Shown here: positions 9,469 through 23,859 of the stretch, one piece after another
Layout: each line of letters opens with the position of its first letter
Position numbering within the stretch: the first letter of the stretch is position 1
Assembly: GCA_003254885.1 (NCBI GenBank)
Contig: QANT01000058.1
Span: 1-57,130, forward strand
Reading direction: 5' to 3'
DNA length: 57,130 bases
Origin: Purshia tridentata
Taxonomy: Eukaryota > Streptophyta > Magnoliopsida > Rosales > Rosaceae
Notes under the pieces: model-generated
The model's database searches: none
What the model was told of the DNA's origin: nothing
The model's input: only the letters and a program-made list of their open reading frames with translations
Translations under genes and position numbers: made by a program

Positions 9469-12400
9469 GTAATAAACAGAAACAGGGTAGCTCTTTGGTA
9501 ATGCTCTTTTGTTCTTTTTTGAATTTTATTTATTAAAAGGGCTGCAAAGCTTTTTTGAGCCGGATATGAGAACCTCAATGGTATCAGATCAGAAGGGGAT
9601 GATTTTTCACTTTTTCGTTTTTTTTTTTCTTTTTCAGCTTTATGATAATTCCCAGTAATACTGTATAGAAAAACTTTATTTATTTGTTGAAATGTTATAT
9701 TCAATTCAATATGAAGAAAAAGTTTGTAATACCTTTCAATTAAATGTTAGACTTTGTTGTATAAGATATGAGTCTTATGATCAATTTGTGGGTAATGGGT
9801 ACTTATTTCAGTATGGTCTCATTCATTTGTATTACCATTCTCTCTCTCTGTCTCTGTCTCTCTCTCTGTGTCTCTGTAGTTTTGACTTTGTATGATTTAA
9901 CTCAGTCAGCATTTGGATTTGGTTGATTGAGAAGAACTGCCTGTAATGGTTGCCTAAAATCTAATCCAGTACTTGGCTTTAATTAGTTTAGACTAAATCG
10001 AGTTTGGGTGGCTTGGCCCACTACTTTTTAGCCTTCCACCATTGAATGAAGCACTAATTGGATTCTTCCCATATATACTACATGGAGTTTTCTTTTCTGT
10101 TCTTTTCTTTTCAGGGAAGAAGTTTAGTTACAGTCTTACAGATCGACTTACAGGTTTTTAAGAACTTGATTAAGTACGTTGAAAGAGACTAGTTCATAAA
10201 AAAAAATGATGTTTAGTAATAACATAATTCTCTTACAAGAACACCATTAAACAATAGTATAATTCCTTAACTTGTGATTGGCAAAGTGAACTTGGAAAAG
10301 TGTGCATAGTCTCAAATTTTGACGTGAAATCTAAATCTCAAGAACTTCAAATCTGAAAACAAACTAACTTCCAGCAAACAATTGTCATTGATGGTTTCAA
10401 GGCCACGGCCTTGGTTTATTTCTTTCCTCACGATTCATGATTCATGATTAATGGGTAATTAATATCTAACCCGTTGGGATTTGGTTGCTGACTTCCCCCT
10501 CACGTGGGGCTTGTTGTACGGTTTTGTCTCAAAATCAAACCACGAAGTTAATTAGAGTTGACATAATCAAAAGTAGGCATCTAATCGATCCAATATTAAC
10601 ATTCACATTCACACTCATCATCATAATCATGAAAATTGTAGAAATAAAAGGAGATAAAATTTTGCTATCACGTATATGTTTGTATGGTGCAAATGCTTTT
10701 GATTTGTATAATATATTTTGTGAGCATGTAACATTTCTCGAAGATGTCCTTGATTTATGCATGTTGGATTGTAGAAAAGAGAAGCAGTTTTTATTATTTA
10801 AAGGTGAGTTTGACAATTGACATATAAATATATACATCTTTTTATACTATGCTTTTGCTTGTTAGTAATTTATGTAATTTTTTAGCATATGAAGCAAACA
10901 CGGCTTTTGACTATGGGGACGTGGGGTTTCCATGATTAAACACACCGCCAAGCTTATCGAACTTAATCAAATATATAAGTGACAGGCTGACAGCAAATTT
11001 CCAAGTCCTTGTGCTTTTAGAAATCAATGGAAGCATGCCACCACGACTTTTGATCTTAATGCATACATCATTTCTTTTGTTTACTCGTCATAGACTCATA
11101 CCATAACAGGGCAGCATGGGAAGTCTACGTTTGCCATTTGGAAAGGACCCAATTAAAGATCTATGCATGTATGTTGTTGAACATATAGATATTGTTCTTT
11201 AATGTTCTTTTTTACTTCATTACTCTTTCCCACATATGTAATCAAGGACTTTCAATGATTTTTCTCTGATAAAAAAGAACAAAAAGACTTTCAATGATAT
11301 TCAACACGCACATTGCCACCATGCATGTTGAACAAAATGTGGTCAACTATTATTATTATTTACTTAGAGAGTTGGAGATCTCAAACTTTTTACAACTTCA
11401 TCTCATTATTTCCTTATAATTTGAAATATATAAGAGGAGAAAAATGATGTCGAAGAGAAAAGTGAAAAGTGTACCTAGAGGTTAATTTAATTGTGAGGAC
11501 TTTTGAAAGAAAAAAGAAAAAAAGAAAAAAAAAGAAGAAGAAGTTTCCATTTCCATAGGAGAAGAGTAGGTGGTGTTGATTCTTGAGAGTTGACAGATTC
11601 TATAAGAGTACAGGAGGAGCCAGCTGGTAATTGCTAACCGATGAGCTAGGTAAGCTTCAATTGGCTATTATCAAAAACAGGGTGTGCAGCTGTTTTTGGC
11701 CAATTTTCAAAAACAAAAAGGTATCTTCATCTGCTTCTCTATTGATCCAAAACAAAAATGGGCTGGATTTCATGTCATCAATGACAAAAACAAGAAAAAT
11801 TTGAAATTAATAGGACAGCTTGCCTTGGTTCGGTCCAATATTTTTATTCTTTTGTCTGAACCCAACCACAAAATAGGTACAGGCCCATCCTTCAAGGTTT
11901 GGCCCAATCTGTCTTAATTTATACTTTACCATATTTTATTTATATATGTATTACTATTTTTCTTTCGTAATAATCTGAATATTAAAAAAAAAATCCTCAA
12001 GAAAGTTATACTTATACATAAAAAATAAAAGGTCAAACCCAAATGGGCCAAAACTTGACCCGCATAAATAGCAGGTGGATGAGGCCCGTCAAACTTTAAA
12101 CTCGGCTTCGGCTTCGGGTTGAAAGGCCCATAATGCGAATGCATGTAAAAGCCAGAAAGCCCACATTGGGTGGAGAGTATATTTTATTGATCGAATCCAC
12201 CACATCTCATATAATAGGGAACCGCTGTTTTAGGCGCAGCATGTGACGTGTATTATTCAAATCTCAACCTCATTTACAAAAATGGAACAAAGCCATGGTG
12301 TGCTTAGGAGGACAAGTTTGAATAACTCAAATTCCAACATTTTCTTTTTAATATTTAAAAGATTATCGATTTCAAAAACCCAATTAAAATTGAAAAAACA

Positions 12401-14021
12401 TGTGCAGGCATATATTACCATAGCATATGTCAGAGCAAAAGTTACAAACCCAAAAAGAATTGTTGTGTTCCTATCTGCTTATCTGGTTTGGCTGTGTGGA
12501 AGCACCAAAAGGATATTGGAAAAAGCAAACAGGGTTCTGTAATTGTCTTAATTTCAATCGGTAATGGGGATGACTCTGTAGGCTTTTATTTTGCTTACTG
12601 ATTCATGAACTCTGTTGTTAAAGAAAGAAATGAGGTAACTTAGGTTGCTTTAGTCAGTCTAAGTAGCCAGGTTGACATTTGACAATAAAAGAGAAAGATA
12701 GAGACAGGACATTTTTCCGCATGAGACAGACAAAAGGCAGAATCTTTTGATTGAAAATAATTGAGTTGAACCAAACAACGCCTGACTATTGGGGCAATTT
12801 GAGAATCCCAATGGATTTGTGTTGCCCCTACTGTAACCAACAACCTCTGCAAATCCTTCTTCTTTTTCTTCCAAATTTCCATCACAGAGAGAGAGAGAGT
12901 GAGAAAGAGTTTGTTAACCTAATGGTCCTAATTAGTACCTATAATAATCCATGCTTTTGTGCCAAGTTAATTAATAAGTGATAAGTAGAGGCCAAAAAAA
13001 ATAAAAATTAATGAGTGATAAGAAAGAACCTGGTAGAATATGTCCCCCCTTCTTCACTTTATCACTCTTTTTCTTTTACATGTCTGTTGACTCTGACCAC
13101 AAGTTATCTATTTCATTAAAAACTACCCAATAAATAGTAAGAGTTTGAAATAAATAATAACTCACTGATTAGTTTAAAGAATACCTAAAAAAAGAGAGTA
13201 ATCCTAATATAATATATAACAAGAGACCAATGTGCAAAAAAACTGATACAGTTGGGTAATTATATCTGTTGTCATAATTCTCATGATTACAATGCTGCAA
13301 AAGGAAAGCAAGCTTTTCATTGAAATAATTACAAACCAATGTGTAGTGTAGAACTGTAGATATGCCTTTCTAGCTTGTTGGTAAGATTAACGTTTTCAAA
13401 TAAAGGTAAAACAGAAACATTATTTCTGCATCATGATCTGATCTTTCTGATTCAGAGAGTTAAAGGTAAAATATAAAGCCATCTCTTCATAGCTTCATAA
13501 ACAGCCCAAAACCTCTTCCTCTGTATCACTTTCATGCTTTGAAGATATATATATTGAGGGGAAGTTTTGACATAACATGAGTGGCAACTCGCATATTTGC
13601 AATGGTTGAAATTATAAGTTTCTCTTGGCCAAAAAAAAAACAGAAATTATAAGTTTCCAACATAAACATGATTCCATTTGAAAAAGACCTTTACAAGTCA
13701 AAACAATCAATTGCTTATTCCTTCCAAGCTACATTGCACCATATGGAGCAGGGGACCCAGTAACTTACCATAACACCATGCAACCATAAGGTTGTTTAAA
13801 GAAATCAAACTTGCAGTCTTGCAGATTGCAAAATGGTATGCCATCAAAAGCTAGCAAAGACATTCTCACAATGAAAATAGGACTTAAAAATAAAATTTAA
13901 TTTTGGGTTTTGGAGATGGAAAGATTGAAAATTTCAAATTGGAAAAGACCATGAGCTTCTTTCTCATAACAAGCATCTTGGAATTTCCACATTCCAGCTG
14001 AAGAAGAGGAGGGGAAAACCT
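9469..14021. other. Intergenic, 4.5 kb without a supported gene
   Basis: Contains the 3' flank of the IDA-type gene and AT-rich unique-looking DNA. Frames of 60-110 codons at 10485-10837, 11684-12144 and 12243-12885 overlap on opposite strands or lack any domain or conserved look, and I do not call them genes. Confidence 0.5.
9838..9878. repeat. (TC)n microsatellite with TG interruptions
   Basis: About 40 bases of TCTCTC interrupted by TGTC units, about 370 bases after the IDA-type stop. Confidence 0.85.
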
Positions 14022-14328
14022 ATACATAAAATACCCCACAGCCTACCTATGTGGCATACTATATTATGCCATATCACCCCCACTGCCTAAAATTTTGAAG
14101 CATGATGCAAGTGATAAACCCATATTTCTTCAGCTCCAAAATGAAAAAAAAAAAAGAAGAATACATGGAGAACATACATAAAATACCCCACAGCCTACCT
14201 ATGTGGCATGCTATATTATGCCATATCACCCCCACTGCCTAAAATTTTGAAGCATGATACAAGTGATAAACCCATATTTCTTCAGCTCCAAAAAGAAAAA
14301 AAAAGAAAAAGAAGAATACATGGAGAAC
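14022..14328. repeat. Tandem duplication of about 152 bp downstream of the DUF617 gene
   Basis: Copy 1 14022-14173 and copy 2 14174-14328 both begin ATACATAAAATACCCCACAG and end ATACATGGAGAAC. They differ by two or so substitutions and by the length of an internal A-rich run. The array ends about 70 bases from the stop codon of the minus-strand DUF617 gene, so it probably lies in that gene's 3' UTR. Confidence 0.92.
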
Positions 14329-14395
14329 TGGACCTCCAATTTTTTCATGGCTCAATGAAATAAGTAGAGTAGTGGATGTTACTCTTCATGAACAA

Positions 14396-15184
14396 CTAGA
14401 CTCTAAGCAAATAAATACTAAGTTCAGGACCTCCAGAGCCATCAGGGTTCATCATGTAGAAGGCCTCTGAGTCCTTAGACCCCACAACTCGCTCAAACTT
14501 GGCTCTCATGTACATGAGCTCACCTTCAGACCCAGCTCCAGTAATCTCAGTCCCTGGTAAAACACCAGCACCCATTGAAACTGGCTGCAGAGCTTTCAAC
14601 ACCTTCCACTCCTCAGGACCACACTCACGCCTCATAGCAAACCCACATTTTTTGCCGTTGCAGTAAGTCCTCCAAAGTGGCTCCCCCAGCAACTTCAAAC
14701 CTTTCTTTTCTGCTTTCTTCTCACACTCCAACGCAATTCGGACCAACCCAGATGCCATTTCTCGGACCAAAACGCTTGTTGGTGTTGCCAGCTCGATCAG
14801 GAAGGCAGGGCTCAACTTGGGGTCCTCTTGAAATGCCAAGTGAACATGCCCACGGCGATACCCGAAAAGGGTACCCATTACTCGTGTGCCAAGACCGGAG
14901 CGATGGCGAGAGCGGCTCTTACCAAAAACGGTAAGAGCCGCCGAACGCAGCATAGAAACTGACACTAATGAATGTTTCTTGCGTGTCACTGCAGGCAGAA
15001 CTGAAGCAATTTCAATTGGCAGCTCCTCTTCTTTCTCTTCCTGAGAGAAATGTGAGTATGAGCTGAAGTTTATTATTTCCTGGTCATCATCTTCATCTTC
15101 ATCAACCTTCTTTTTCCAGTGGAAGTACCTCCTGGAGAAAGAGAAAGAAGAGTCATGAGGGGTCTTAGCCATTATTGTCCTCAT
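14396..15184 (-). CDS. MIZU-KUSSEI 1-like protein (DUF617)
   Basis: Intronless, 262 residues. The N-terminal ~95 residues are variable, with an acidic patch (DEDEDDDQE) and Ser-rich stretches. From about residue 99 to the end is the DUF617/MIZ1 domain, with its hallmark start GTLFGYRRGHVHLAFQ, a central AFLIELATPT, a WRTYCNGKKCGFA block and a closing ELSIYLLRV. Arabidopsis MIZ1 is needed for root hydrotropism and associates with ER membranes; most paralogs have no known role, so function here is inferred from family only. Two starts compete: the first ATG (15184) has a weak context and the second, at 15172, reads ATAATGGCT, closer to the plant consensus. Translation may begin there and give 258 residues. 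Confidence 0.92.
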   Translation of the reverse strand: MRTIMAKTPHDSSFSFSRRYFHWKKKVDEDEDDDQEIINFSSYSHFSQEEKEEELPIEIASVLPAVTRKKHSLVSVSMLRSAALTVFGKSRSRHRSGLGTRVMGTLFGYRRGHVHLAFQEDPKLSPAFLIELATPTSVLVREMASGLVRIALECEKKAEKKGLKLLGEPLWRTYCNGKKCGFAMRRECGPEEWKVLKALQPVSMGAGVLPGTEITGAGSEGELMYMRAKFERVVGSKDSEAFYMMNPDGSGGPELSIYLLRV

Positions 15185-15450
15185 CCGGGAAATCGAGCAG
15201 AAGAGCAGAGAAGAAAGAGGAGAGACTCCAGAGAGTTTTGGTTGGTATGACTATGGACTAAGGGAGAGGGAGGAGTACAAAGATGGGGAAAGGTTTGATT
15301 ATGTGTCTTCAATTCTAGAGGTTATATGGGGGTGTTTTATTCTTTGTTTCTAGCACTTTTTGTCATGACCTCGTGGCACTGGAGAAAACTGGAAAGAGAA
15401 TCCTGACAAAAAAGAAGGTGAGCAGCCCCACCTACCTGTAACAACAATCT

Positions 15451-15475
15451 GAGAGAGAGAGAGAGAGAGAGAGAG
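15451..15475. repeat. (GA)n microsatellite, (CT)n on the DUF617 sense strand
   Basis: About 12 GA units lie 270 bases upstream of the minus-strand DUF617 start. CT-rich tracts of this kind are common in plant leaders and core promoters. Confidence 0.85.
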
Positions 15476-18456
15476 TGAGAGAGGGAGGGGGGTTAATCAT
15501 AGACAACAACAGGTGAAAAGTGAGTGTGGAGAGGGATGGAAATGGACAAGTAAGAGATTTGAAATGGATTGGAATGGTGGAAGCAGAGGAGACAAAAGCT
15601 TGTCTGATTTCTTTATCATGTGGTAGAGTAGAGGGGGGCTGACCAGAAAATAAGGAGCTGTGTGGTGTGGGCCCGTGGGTGTGGACACAGAAAGGGAAGG
15701 CTTGACTGACTAGTCTGACTTGCATTGGAAACAGTTAAGGACAGGTTAAAGAGCCACACCAACCGTACTATTAAGGACCACCACCTCCTACACTGCCCTT
15801 TAATCCTTTCAAGGCCTCCATGCCCCTACTATTTTCAACAATGCAAGCAGCGCACACCTACCCAGGAGCCACCATAATGTTTTTGTGTTCCAACTTGTTC
15901 TGTTTTGTTTTGTTTTTTTGTAAGCTTGTATCTGCAGGACTTGTTTAATTTATATTTCTAGTTGAGAGAATGATTCGACTGAGTTTTGCAGCAGTTGTGC
16001 ACAAAGTACACAACACAAGCACACGTAGTTTCATTAGATTCAGAAGGTTCTGGATTCTGGCTCTCTTCAGAGCCTGTATGAGTTTAGAGTTTCACTGTTG
16101 TGTATTCTTTTTTTGATTCCCAAATCTGAAAAAGAAAAAAACCCAAAAAATAAAAATTGAAAAAAACTACTGGGCAATTCACGGATTAACAGTCCACCAT
16201 CTATAAAGACTAACAAAATCATCATCTTAATAGGATTTGAATGAAACCTTAAAGAAGTCAAACTAGTGTCCTCATTTGAATGTATACCAGTTCACACCAG
16301 AGCACTATGCCAAATGATCTAATCATGATGGCCAATACCATTGAGCCAATAAACTTCTTTTCTGTAAAATAATGTGCTAGATTGGTTAGTTTTGATTACT
16401 ATCTACTTATGTTGAATAATTTTAATGTGGTAGATCCCTAGGTAAGAGACCCATTTAGAATTTTGTCTCACACACATGACCAGCATATGCTCCTCATGTG
16501 CAGCAGACTATTATTTAGGTCAAAACTGGTTGAATTGTAAGCTAGGCAGCATCCCAAGTGCACCAATCCACAGAGGAATAGTAGGAAAGCTCATTATTAT
16601 ACACAGCACTCCCACCTTTTCATGGACCGACCAAATATAATCACGGATCAACTAACCTTGATCCATACCAACAACTTGAGGTGATACCATAACAGATTTA
16701 GCTGTAACCACTGACTATATAAATAACATTTGTTACAAGGTAACATCATGTTATTAGATATGGGGTGCATAATCTATGAACATTAAATAAATCAGTAGTA
16801 CAATGTGGTTATCCAACCGAAGTAGTTCAAGTAAAACATTCTGTAACAGTTAGAAAGATACACTAAACAAACCCTACATCCCGCATCTAGCTAACCAACC
16901 AAAAAAAACTTCGTTATAATCGAACACTTTGGCCTAGTAAGTAGTGATGCAAATTGTATACATTTTTTTATAAGACGACATCACGACCAGTTTAAGCTGT
17001 TAAGAATAAATTAACAATGTATATTAAGCTAACATCTTTCAGTACTCATATGGTGGAGCTTGCCATGAATTTGGTCATGAGCAGAGGAGAGAAAGACTAA
17101 ATTTAATTCACATAACAAAGATATATATAATTCCTTTAATGTGAAACAGACCTTGAAAATTCCAGGATGCTTTAATTTGTACTGGAACGTTATTGGTTTG
17201 ATTAAGAAGAGCCACTATAACTATATATGCAAGTTATCAGACACTGGTGGACTGAATCATGGGCAGTGACTCACTATATGTATCTTCTCAGGGGTACCTC
17301 TGATTCCTAGGAATGCCCTATAGCTTTAAGTTGTGAGGGCGTACTACTTGACCGGTAGTTTGGCTGATTTGTAAAATAATGAAGACTCGGTAGCCCTTGA
17401 GAAACAGCCAAAGACAATTTTCTTCTGCAATTTCACTATCAGTTTCTTCCTAAGTTTGGACTTTCAGATTACGGGTCTTTCCCATCTGCTTATTTCTTAA
17501 TTTCCTCAAATGAATATGGGTCAAAAATTTATGAGCTAGCAGATGTACCTCATAATTTCCGTGAATTAGGTCGAACGACACAGGTTAAAGGATCTTACAC
17601 TAATACAATTATAACAAACAGTCCATATATGTCAAATTGTAGCTGAACTGAATTTAGGTTAAGTTCTAATCAATTAGCTAGCTACTGGTAGTATCCCATT
17701 TCATGCATTCTATTCAGCCACTTCAGCTGGGTCAACCTCTTCAAAATTATTGGGGGAAAAGAAAAGAAAAAGGACAAAAATTATGTTCTAAATTAATTTA
17801 CTTGATGACCCAATTTGCTAGGCAACAGGCCAAGGGCATTATTGATGCGTGATGTTGCATCACATGAATTAATTCAGGAGAAAAGTCAAAGTTATCCTAT
17901 TATGGCATAAACTTTTGGTCAATCACATCTGTTTCTATGCAACTCCAATTTAATTTCTAAAGAATGTATATAATCAAATAATCATCCTCAAGGTCGCCGG
18001 AAATGAGCATAGCGCAGTGAGGCAATCGTCTCAGCTATGAAGCTTAGGTGTACAATCACACATGATTTTTTGTAAGAAAGATAAAAAAAAATCTTAAACT
18101 GAAATCCTTAATGAAAAGTCCTCACATTTAAATTTTTTTAATCCAAATAACAGAATTTCAAATACAAAAATTTCACATGCCTAAATTTGAAATTCAAATT
18201 AATCCAAGAAACCAATCAGGCCCTAATCAAGTGTTCCAATATCAACAATTCAAACTTAGAAGCATAAGTGCTAGGCAAGTAATAAGGCGATATACAAGAC
18301 TATAAAGAGGGCACAAGACCAGAACTAAGTAACAGAAAGATTTTTCTGCCCATTTGATAATAAGACTGAATTAAGAAAGCATTTAAAATGCTACAAACTT
18401 AGACATATTTTGATTAAAACATAGCAATACAGGTGCAGAAATTTAATTCAACATTT
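15476..18456. other. Intergenic between the DUF617 gene and the Nudix pair
   Basis: The right part, about 18230-18420, resembles sequence just downstream of the second Nudix copy (shared GCATTTAAAAT(A/G)CTACAAACTTA), so it is probably the duplicated 3' flank. Otherwise no gene or clear element is visible. Confidence 0.5.
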
Positions 18457-18990
<534 letters not shown>

Positions 18991-19033
18991 TTATTTTTCT
19001 TTGAGTGGAGGGAGCCTTTCTGCCAGGCCTCAT

Positions 19034-19040
19034 TATAAAT
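19034..19040 (-). promoter_or_regulatory. Candidate TATA box of Nudix copy 1
   Basis: ATTTATA on the minus strand (TATAAAT as written on the plus strand), about 50 bases before the start codon. Close for a TATA box, implying a leader of only about 20 bases. Confidence 0.35.
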
Positions 19041-19881
19041 GGAGTTCTCCCTCACTCACAACGCACATAGCGTGGCAACTTGGCAGTTGAAGCATTATGC
19101 GCGCACAGCGTTTGACTTTTTGGTCAAAACACTGTGCGATTGATGTCTTTCGATCTCTATGCATTGTCCTGGTTCTCGAAACTGAGATGAATGACTATGT
19201 TGTGACGTAGTGTAGTCGTTGTATAACTGAATGTATATAATATTACTTTCTACAATTGCAAAAGATCATCTAATGAATTAAATTCTCTATTTTGAAACCA
19301 AAATGAACTTCATGCTTGAACTTAACATGATTCATGTGTGATATAAAGAAAATGTCCCTAGCTTATTAGACTGTAAATAACGAGTTTGGAGTCTCTCTGA
19401 ATCTGAAGTTTTTAACACTATTTAACCATCCACTTCAAACCTTCTTTCAATGTTTTACATTCATTCGAGAAATAATAGCTTGTCCCAATTTTCAATTACT
19501 TGGAAATCCAGGTTCTTTATTACATCAATAAACAATAAACTGAAGAAAAACATTATCCAGCGAAAGAATAAACAAAGTAATGAAAACCTTATTAGCATAT
19601 TTTACAGAAATATCAAAGTCTTAGTCTGGTTAAACAAACTAACAATTTTGGAAACTCGTTTAATATTTGAGGGCCACTCGTCCCAGACAGACGAATCTAG
19701 TGTTGTCATGCCTGGGGCTGCGCCTAGAAAGCTGGACCTGCGCCTATATTTCCAAGTCAAAATCGGTGGCAGTAATGTTCTGTTATTTAGAATATTTAAT
19801 GTTATATTATTTAGTTTTGGATTTGTTATATAAGTTGATAAGAACACGTTATCTGCTCTGTGAGTTGTCTGCTCTGTAAAT

Positions 19882-19960
19882 TGGAGTTAGCTTAGTTGGC
19901 AAAGAATAAAAGCTCTCCCATATATAACTGGATTCAAACCCTCCCATTTCCAGTTAAAAA
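19882..19960 (+). mobile_element. tRNA-derived SINE-like fragment (pol III A and B boxes)
   Basis: A perfect A-box (TAGCTTAGTTGG at about 19888) is followed about 32 bases later by GATTCAAACCC, one mismatch from the B-box, and then by an A-rich run. Box order and spacing suit a tRNA-derived SINE. The body after the B-box is very short, so this is a fragment or a chance resemblance. It lies between the two Nudix copies. Confidence 0.4.
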
Positions 19961-20918
19961 AAGAAGAACACAGCTTCCTGCCATGTGATATATTTGGAAG
20001 TTTACATGGCTACCTGGGCAATCTACTAGCTAGAAGTCTAGAACACACCAAAGAAGATGCAGAATGAATTGATTTTAATACTGGTTATGAGCCCAAGTTG
20101 GATTTTGACCTGTACAAGTGTAAAACGTTCTTATCCTTTGAGTTGAGGCATCTCATCATGTGATCGAGAATATCTGAATAAGAATGAAATTACCAACTAG
20201 TTATTGGTCTACGGATTCTGGCTCTAAGGCTTAGATCCTGAGGTCCCTGATTTGCGGACTCCAGGCTACGAGTACGGGCCTCTATAAACCAGAGTAAAGT
20301 TAAAGATAGCAATGTCCCCATTTCAGAAGAATGAAGTTTTAACTCAGTTGAAGAACAATGCTTGCATGTCAACCCAAACGAACTATGTTGAAACTCCCCC
20401 AACTTCATTTTGCTTGTTTCTATAATAAATCAAATGGAATATATATAACAATGGCAGGATTAAATAATAAACTTGTTAAGTGTTTTATGGAATCAACGAA
20501 TTTGATGCAGTAAGGGTATCAGTATCACTATCGAAACTCTAGCTATTTAAGGGAGGAGAGATGAATAAGTAGCTGGACAACAACTAATTCTACGTGTTAC
20601 TTTTTATGAAGGTTTGATCGTAGTAACTGTGACAAAATATGAAATGTTAAAGGTTCATATGCACTAACTAAAACTTGAAAAATTCAATTTAGCAGGCCAG
20701 AGACAGAGGGAGTGAAGAAGCAACAATACAAACTTAGAAGGAAAATTGCGAACATAAGACAGCACAAGTCTACAACAAGGCAAGTAAGAGCAAGCCCTGA
20801 TCACACTGATTCATAAGCATTTAAAATACTACAAACTTACTCAGTATTTTCATCAAGCAAAAGCACACACAGCATGTAGAACATAACAATATAAAAGCTG
20901 CTGCATTTATTCAAATTT

Positions 20919-23690
<2,772 letters not shown>

Positions 23691-23699
23691 AGACTCCCT

Positions 23700-23830
23700 C
23701 ACCACCATCACCATCTTCCTCCTCACCACCATCACCATCACCATCACCATCTTCCTCTCCTCTTCTGCTCTCACTTTCTCTCTCTAAAACACACACACAC
23801 ACACACACACATCCCTCTCTCTCTCTCGCT
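23700..23830. repeat. CACCAT repeats plus (AC)n and (TC)n in the PPC4 leader
   Basis: Trinucleotide CAC/CAT units, then (AC)n at 23789-23810 and a TCTC run, all within 160 bases of the start codon. The minus-strand frame over this block is a shadow of the repeat. Confidence 0.85.
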
Positions 23831-23859
23831 CGCTCGGTATATCTGTGCTTTTTGCGACA

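Noticed and set aside
10485..10837. Frames of 100-111 codons on both strands
   Set aside because: They overlap each other on opposite strands, have no domain or signal, and sit in AT-rich DNA without splice or promoter context.
12243..12542. 99-codon plus-strand frame
   Set aside because: No recognisable domain; composition follows local base content. Treated as chance.
16215..16325. Possible minus-strand SINE (A-box-like CACTATGCCA, B-box-like GGATTTGAAT)
   Set aside because: The A-box is imperfect and box spacing is too wide; not supportable without copies elsewhere.
17990..18060. A-box-like TAGCGCAGTGAGG, possible tRNA or SINE
   Set aside because: No B-box at proper distance and no cloverleaf.
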